Shown here one piece after another: positions 6,789 through 9,946 of a stretch of DNA of 9,946 bases. The DNA comes from Lachnospiraceae bacterium UBA2868 (lineage in GTDB: Bacteria > Bacillota_A > Clostridia > Lachnospirales > Lachnospiraceae): positions 840 to 10,785 of the forward strand of contig DEEW01000133.1 in the NCBI GenBank assembly GCA_002350465.1, given 5' to 3'. The notes beneath the pieces are model-generated. The model did no database searches and was not told the DNA's origin. It was given only the letters and a program-made list of their open reading frames with translations. The first letter of the stretch is position 1, and the number at the start of each line of letters is the position of its first letter. The position numbers and the translations under genes are program-made.

Positions 6789-7442
6789 TTACGATTCTTC
6801 ATCATGAAGCCTGTTCAAATGATAATGAACTGCGAATGAGATCACTGCCAGCAAAACAGATAACAAAACAGAGATAATGAATGCGGGAGAATTTGGAGTC
6901 ATAATACTGTCTCCGGCTATTGTGTATGCTATCATTCTCGGCAGTGCACCCAAAAGACATCCTGTCAGAAATTGAGGAAATCGTATTCCCGAGGCTCCCA
7001 GATACATGCTTACAATATCGCCGGGAAGAATTGCAATAACCCTCAAGAGAAAAGACACAAAAAAGGCATTCTTCGATTGATATTCACTTATCCGCTCCAG
7101 CCATTTATTTCGTCCGATGATCTGATCTGCCAGATCATGCCCTGAAAGCCTACCTATATGATACGGAATGGTCAGAACAATAACTATCCCAATGAGATTG
7201 AGTAACAGCGCGATCGGCAACGGGAACACTATACCGGCCACCACTTCGAGTACAGCTATGGGAAACGCAACGCTTAAGCTCTTCAATGCATATAGCAGAA
7301 GCAGGATCAATGCTGACAATGCCACATTTTCAGTGACAAGACGGCTGATATTCTGAACGCTCAATTCATCCCTCTTCCAAACTGCTATGATCGTAAATAT
7401 CAGACACGCAACGATCGGGAGGAAGCGCATCACTTTCTTCAT
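6789..7442 (-). CDS. TVP38/TMEM64 (VTT domain, DedA superfamily) membrane protein
   Basis: This is a 217-residue integral membrane protein of the VTT/SNARE-associated family. Its hydrophobic segments lie at about 5-22, 41-63, 67-95, 156-178 and 187-207. The family hallmarks are visible: the LEVVAGIVFPLPIA segment (65-78), and a re-entrant segment FLLRVIAILPGDIVSMYLG (131-149) with R134 and the PGD triplet, followed by ASGI. VTT proteins are linked to lipid flipping or scrambling across membranes and to envelope homeostasis; the substrate in this protein is unknown. The ATG overlaps the stop of the radical SAM gene by 4 bp (ATGA), so the two are probably translationally coupled. Downstream in the cluster lies cardiolipin synthase. 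The family call is firm; the transported lipid is not known. Confidence 0.9.
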   Translation of the reverse strand: MKKVMRFLPIVACLIFTIIAVWKRDELSVQNISRLVTENVALSALILLLLYALKSLSVAFPIAVLEVVAGIVFPLPIALLLNLIGIVIVLTIPYHIGRLSGHDLADQIIGRNKWLERISEYQSKNAFFVSFLLRVIAILPGDIVSMYLGASGIRFPQFLTGCLLGALPRMIAYTIAGDSIMTPNSPAFIISVLLSVLLAVISFAVHYHLNRLHDEES

Positions 7443-8818
7443 AGATTTTTATCTGACCATAATCTGTCCGCAACAGGCGCCCATTTTGCCGCATATTCAT
7501 AGCACTTATCGCACAATTCATCTGCCGTCTCCGGACTTTCTTTATTCGTCTGGTGTGCTCCGGTAGTACTCACCATTTCTTTCAGGACATCCGGATTCTC
7601 CAGCATCGGGCACGGGCGCAAGTGATTATCATTAAAAGGCTGCCTGTCATGGTAAGCCATGAACAGCGGGCTTTTTAAGATTTCCAGTATACTGCTGTCA
7701 TGTATATTGGCATTCGAATAATGTATGAACACGCAGGGTTCCGCATCTCCTGCGGCATTAATGTGGAAATAATTGCGTCCTCCAGCAATACATCCTCCGA
7801 CATAAGGTCCGTCATTTTGAAAGTCCATGGGATAGAAGCTATACGCTTTTGATCTCCTGATCTCTCTAATACGCTCGATCATAAAGGCACGCTGATCCGG
7901 AGTGGGAAGGAGTTCAGTGATCGCATTTTTGCCGGTCGGCATATAATGGAAATAAAAACCGAACCGCGCACCTTTATTCTCGAGCATATGTATAAAATCA
8001 TCACTGGTCACACTGTCGATGTTATCCCTCGTATAGCATATGCTCACGCCGTATAGAATCCCGTTTTTCTTAAACAGATCCATCGCACTCATTACCGCGC
8101 TATAGTGTCCATCTCCGCGGCGCGCGTCATTAGACTCCTCTGATCCCTCAACCGATAAAAGAAAAATGATATTGCCAAGCTCTTTGATCCTCTCGCACAG
8201 CACTTCGTCTATAAGTGTTGAATTGCTGTAAATAGCAAAGAAGGAGTCCGAGTGCTTTTCTGCAAGTCTTAAGATATCATCCTTTCTCACAAGAGGTTCA
8301 CCGCCGGTCATCATATACAGATACACACCAAGCTCATTTCCCTCTGTTACAATCTTATCCATGATATCGAAACTTAAGATATCCTTATGACCGTATGTAC
8401 CGGACCAACAGCCTTTGCAATGCATATTGCAGGCATCCGTAGGATCAAAAAGAATCAGCCATGGGATGTTACACCCATACTTTACCCTGTTCTTACGTAT
8501 AGTCTTTGTACCGTTCAAAAAAGCTTCATACCCGAGGTTCAGCATTACTTTGTTTAGATACCCCGGATTTGTTTCATCAATGACATTATTGATGATATTT
8601 ATATATTTATTCTCTTCATCGAGAATGCTTTCCTTTATCCGCTCATAATTATCCGATGTCAGTTCTTCTTTAAGATACCGGGATGCAAAATTCAGAATAC
8701 TCAGATATGACTGATTCCGATCTTCCGAATTCCTGACGCTGTCTATCGTCCTGCTGACTATCCTTGATGCTGTTCTTCTGTTTATATTATGAAAAAATCT
8801 GTCCAATCCGCCTGCCAT
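7439..8818 (-). CDS. Radical SAM/SPASM domain protein
   Basis: This is a 459-residue radical SAM enzyme. An N-terminal helical region of about 115 residues precedes the core. The [4Fe-4S]-SAM motif is C130-NMH-C134-KG-C137, followed by W, and the SAM-binding GGEP motif is at 172-175. Core segments such as SVEGSEESNDARRG (222-235) and FHYMPTGK (290-297) are well conserved in a firmicute family I recognise by its wording but cannot assign a reaction. A C-terminal SPASM-like region supplies further cysteines for auxiliary cluster(s): C343 in GGCIAGG, C362 in EPCVF, C403 in LRPC, and C436/C439. AAGGAGG lies 6 nt before the ATG, the strongest ribosome binding site in the window. It leads the six-gene cluster and overlaps the VTT gene by 4 bp. 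The substrate could be a peptide or a lipid. The context favours a lipid, which is inference. Confidence 0.9.
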   Translation of the reverse strand: MAGGLDRFFHNINRRTASRIVSRTIDSVRNSEDRNQSYLSILNFASRYLKEELTSDNYERIKESILDEENKYINIINNVIDETNPGYLNKVMLNLGYEAFLNGTKTIRKNRVKYGCNIPWLILFDPTDACNMHCKGCWSGTYGHKDILSFDIMDKIVTEGNELGVYLYMMTGGEPLVRKDDILRLAEKHSDSFFAIYSNSTLIDEVLCERIKELGNIIFLLSVEGSEESNDARRGDGHYSAVMSAMDLFKKNGILYGVSICYTRDNIDSVTSDDFIHMLENKGARFGFYFHYMPTGKNAITELLPTPDQRAFMIERIREIRRSKAYSFYPMDFQNDGPYVGGCIAGGRNYFHINAAGDAEPCVFIHYSNANIHDSSILEILKSPLFMAYHDRQPFNDNHLRPCPMLENPDVLKEMVSTTGAHQTNKESPETADELCDKCYEYAAKWAPVADRLWSDKNL

Positions 8819-8865
8819 ACAAATCCTCCTTGCATATTTTCTGATTCGGTGTTATATTTGTTTTG

Positions 8866-8879
8866 GTGTTACAAGTGTA
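8866..8879. promoter_or_regulatory. Candidate shared operator box GTG-NN-ACAAGTGTA, right copy
   Basis: GTGTTACAAGTGTA matches the left-copy box at 2398-2411 in 12 of 14 positions and covers the -10 of the radical SAM operon promoter. It contains most of the palindrome TTACA-AG-TGTAA. Both copies neighbour related TetR genes. Confidence 0.45.
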
Positions 8880-8896
8880 ATGTCGCATCGTTACAA
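8868..8896. repeat. Operator-like dyads and GTTACAA direct repeats over the radical SAM promoter
   Basis: GTTACAA occurs at 8868-8874 and again at 8890-8896, 22 bp apart, about two helical turns. The second copy also closes a 20-bp imperfect palindrome, TGTAATGTCGCATCGTTACA (8876-8895), in which 14 positions are symmetric. That palindrome fills the spacer between -10 and -35 and has the size of a TetR-dimer site. Confidence 0.5.
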
Positions 8897-8902
8897 AGTC
8901 AA
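8874..8902 (-). promoter_or_regulatory. Promoter of the radical SAM-VTT-MarR-citrate synthase-cls operon
   Basis: On the minus strand, TTGACT (8902-8897) is followed after 17 bp by TACACT (8879-8874), reading toward the radical SAM start at 8818. The predicted transcript begins near 8867 and has a leader of about 49 nt. The -10 lies inside the palindrome TTACA-AG-TGTAA (8869-8880), so binding there would occlude polymerase. Confidence 0.65.
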
Positions 8903-8931
8903 TAGATCACGAAACGGACTGAACAGATTGT

Positions 8932-8948
8932 CAGATATCTGTCCGGAC
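8932..8948. repeat. Two adjoining palindromes upstream of the right TetR promoter
   Basis: CAGATATCTG (8932-8941) and GTCCGGAC (8941-8948) are perfect palindromes sharing one base. They abut the TTGACA of the right TetR promoter. They could be regulator sites; no protein can be assigned. Confidence 0.4.
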
Positions 8949-8976
8949 TTGACAAAAAGATGTGTTCCTGTAAAGT
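8949..8976 (+). promoter_or_regulatory. Candidate promoter for the right TetR gene
   Basis: A perfect TTGACA (8949-8954) is followed after 16 bp by TAAAGT (8971-8976), a 4/6 -10 match. It reads toward the TetR start at 9009. It is back-to-back with the radical SAM operon promoter. Confidence 0.5.
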
Positions 8977-9008
8977 CGCATTCAGTTTTTTAAAGGGATT
9001 TATCTATC

Positions 9009-9584
9009 ATGAAGAAAGAGAAAAGAACTATTCTTGAAGAGAAAAATGTACTTCGCTTAAATAACGAAGAATCCAACAAGCTGACACGGGAGTGTCTTAC
9101 AACCGCCCTTATGCAGCTAATGAAAGAAAAACCTTTGGACAAGATTACGATAACGGAGCTTGTTGCGCGATCCGGTGTCTCGAGAACCGCCTTCTACCGC
9201 AATTACTCTACAAAAGAAGATATTCTTGTTGACATCCGTAAAGCAATCGCCGAAACCTCAAACAATCTGCTTCTCAGACCGGAATTAAAAGATGATCCAT
9301 TTCTGTGGTTCAAGGAGTGCTTTAGAATAGTGCAGGACAACGCTGATCTTATAAGACCGATTTTGGACGCAAAAATTACTCTTGCAGATTTCTTCAAAAA
9401 CCAGTCTGTTTTTGACTTACTATATCCGAATAATAACCGGATGAACAGGTACAAGAATCTCGCTATAGAGGCTGCTTTTCAGCGTATCATAATCGTATGG
9501 TTTGATGAAGGTATGATTGAATCCATTGATGAAATGGCTTCATTCTGCAATGACGCGTTCAGGGATTATTCTATACTAACCTGA
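9009..9584 (+). CDS. TetR/AcrR family transcriptional regulator
   Basis: This is a 191-residue TetR regulator. A charged N-terminal arm of about 22 residues precedes the DNA-binding domain. The helix-turn-helix is ITITELVARSGVSRTAFYRN (46-65), followed by YSTKEDIL. The remaining helical domain (about 75-191) has no recognisable ligand motif. The likely ribosome binding site, AAAGGG, is about 12 nt before the ATG, which is rather far; a later start would cut into the DNA-binding domain, so this ATG is kept. It is divergent from the radical SAM operon across a 190-bp region with operator-like dyads, which suggests it represses that operon and itself. Its recognition helix is nearly the same as that of the TetR at 2497 (VARVSFYRNY against VSRTAFYRNY), so the two may read similar sites. 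Confidence 0.92.
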   Translation: MKKEKRTILEEKNVLRLNNEESNKLTRECLTTALMQLMKEKPLDKITITELVARSGVSRTAFYRNYSTKEDILVDIRKAIAETSNNLLLRPELKDDPFLWFKECFRIVQDNADLIRPILDAKITLADFFKNQSVFDLLYPNNNRMNRYKNLAIEAAFQRIIIVWFDEGMIESIDEMASFCNDAFRDYSILT

Positions 9585-9616
9585 TATACAAAAAAACCTT
9601 TATCAGTTCATGGTTA
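9577..9616. repeat. Interrupted inverted repeat between convergent genes
   Basis: TAACCTGATA (9577-9586) pairs with TATCA (9601-9605) and GGTTA (9612-9616), with GTTCAT bulged out. On the minus strand a weaker AACC...GGTT stem is followed by seven Ts. It may act as a weak terminator for either convergent gene, but no canonical stem plus U-tract is seen. Confidence 0.25.
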
Positions 9617-9637
9617 AAAAAGCCAGGATGACTATGT

Positions 9638-9946
9638 TCATATCATCTGAAAATGCCTCATGGCATCCTCAATAGCCTTCACCTTTTCCTCCGGGCATCC
9701 AGGCTGTTTACTGTCCGGTGACTTCGGTTTATTATAATTCTCCCGTTCTATGATTCCGTGTTTCTGCTTGACTTGAGCGATGTTCAAGTTCGTCACCCGG
9801 TAGCCGTACTTCGCTTTAATCCAATCCCTGATAGCATTATAGGTTGCGCCCTTCTTGAATCCATCTGTGTCAATATCTTCAAGGCTGAACTCCACACGGA
9901 TCTTTTTACTCTTGACATCTCCCTTGGAAAGACAGACAACAGTCTC
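9638..9946 (-). CDS. rlmD: C-terminal part of RlmD/RumA-like 23S rRNA uracil-5-methyltransferase with C-terminal extension
   Basis: The reading frame stays open to the right edge, giving 102 visible residues, so the gene begins outside the window. The first visible residues, ETVVCLSK, match the (HV)ETV-LL ending of the RlmD/TrmA methyltransferase catalytic domain. They are followed by an extension of about 85 residues (GATYNAIRDW, NIAQVKQKHGI, ENYNKPKS, KQPGCPEEK, DAMRHFQMI), which I recognise as the tail often attached to RlmD-like proteins in Clostridia. RlmD methylates uracil C5 in 23S rRNA; the catalytic residues are off the window. An internal ATG at about 9895 should not be taken as a start: it is actually GTG, and coding clearly continues upstream. 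The function is probable rather than certain because only the tail is seen. Convergent with the TetR gene, 53 bp away. Confidence 0.65.
   Translation of the reverse strand, partial: ETVVCLSKGDVKSKKIRVEFSLEDIDTDGFKKGATYNAIRDWIKAKYGYRVTNLNIAQVKQKHGIIERENYNKPKSPDSKQPGCPEEKVKAIEDAMRHFQMI

Noticed and set aside
9638..9895. A stand-alone 85-residue small protein
   Set aside because: The frame continues without a stop to the window edge, and the upstream residues match the end of an RlmD-type catalytic domain, so it is the tail of a longer protein.
1..9946. CRISPR array, tRNA, rRNA, insertion sequence or prophage
   Set aside because: No regularly spaced repeats, cloverleaf sequences, ribosomal RNA segments, transposase or phage structural genes were seen on reading both strands.

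Overview
The window looks like a chromosomal segment of a low-to-mid GC Gram-positive anaerobe, most likely a Clostridia/Lachnospiraceae-type Firmicute. The evidence is the gene families (tandem DegV proteins, a firmicute-type radical SAM/SPASM protein, a two-HKD cardiolipin synthase, TetR proteins carrying FYRNYS-KED), the strong AGGAGG-type ribosome binding sites, and the C-terminal extension on an RlmD-like methyltransferase. The assignment rests on recognition of families, not on a search. The window is almost fully coding, with no tRNA, rRNA, CRISPR array, insertion sequence or phage gene and no gene-free stretch over 300 bases.

Left block (1-2312, all minus strand): a PAP2-like membrane protein is followed by two consecutive DegV-family proteins, the second of which runs off the left edge. 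Divergent to this block is a TetR regulator (2497-3018). The 184-bp gap between them holds overlapping face-to-face promoters and a perfect 14-bp inverted repeat.

Central block (8818 to 3031, all minus strand): a tightly packed six-gene cluster runs radical SAM/SPASM enzyme > TVP38/TMEM64 (VTT) membrane protein > 114-aa protein of unknown function > MarR regulator > citrate synthase > cardiolipin synthase. Junctions are 4-bp and 17-bp overlaps or gaps of 12-46 bp, so it very probably forms one operon. A second TetR regulator (9009-9584) is divergent to it. Its DNA-binding region is a clear paralogue of the first (25 of 50 aligned residues identical by eye).

Right edge: the C-terminal end of an RlmD/RumA-like 23S rRNA uracil methyltransferase, convergent with the second TetR.

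Working picture (inference): both leftward operons are rich in membrane-lipid functions: DegV/FakB-like fatty-acid binding, a PAP2-like lipid-phosphate phosphatase fold, a VTT lipid-scramblase-type protein and cardiolipin synthase. Each is controlled from a divergent intergenic region next to a related TetR. Both leftward promoters share a 14-bp box, GTG-NN-ACAAGTGTA, laid over a TACACT -10 element. Together this suggests one two-operon membrane-remodelling regulon containing a radical SAM enzyme, a citrate synthase and a small protein whose roles in it are unknown.
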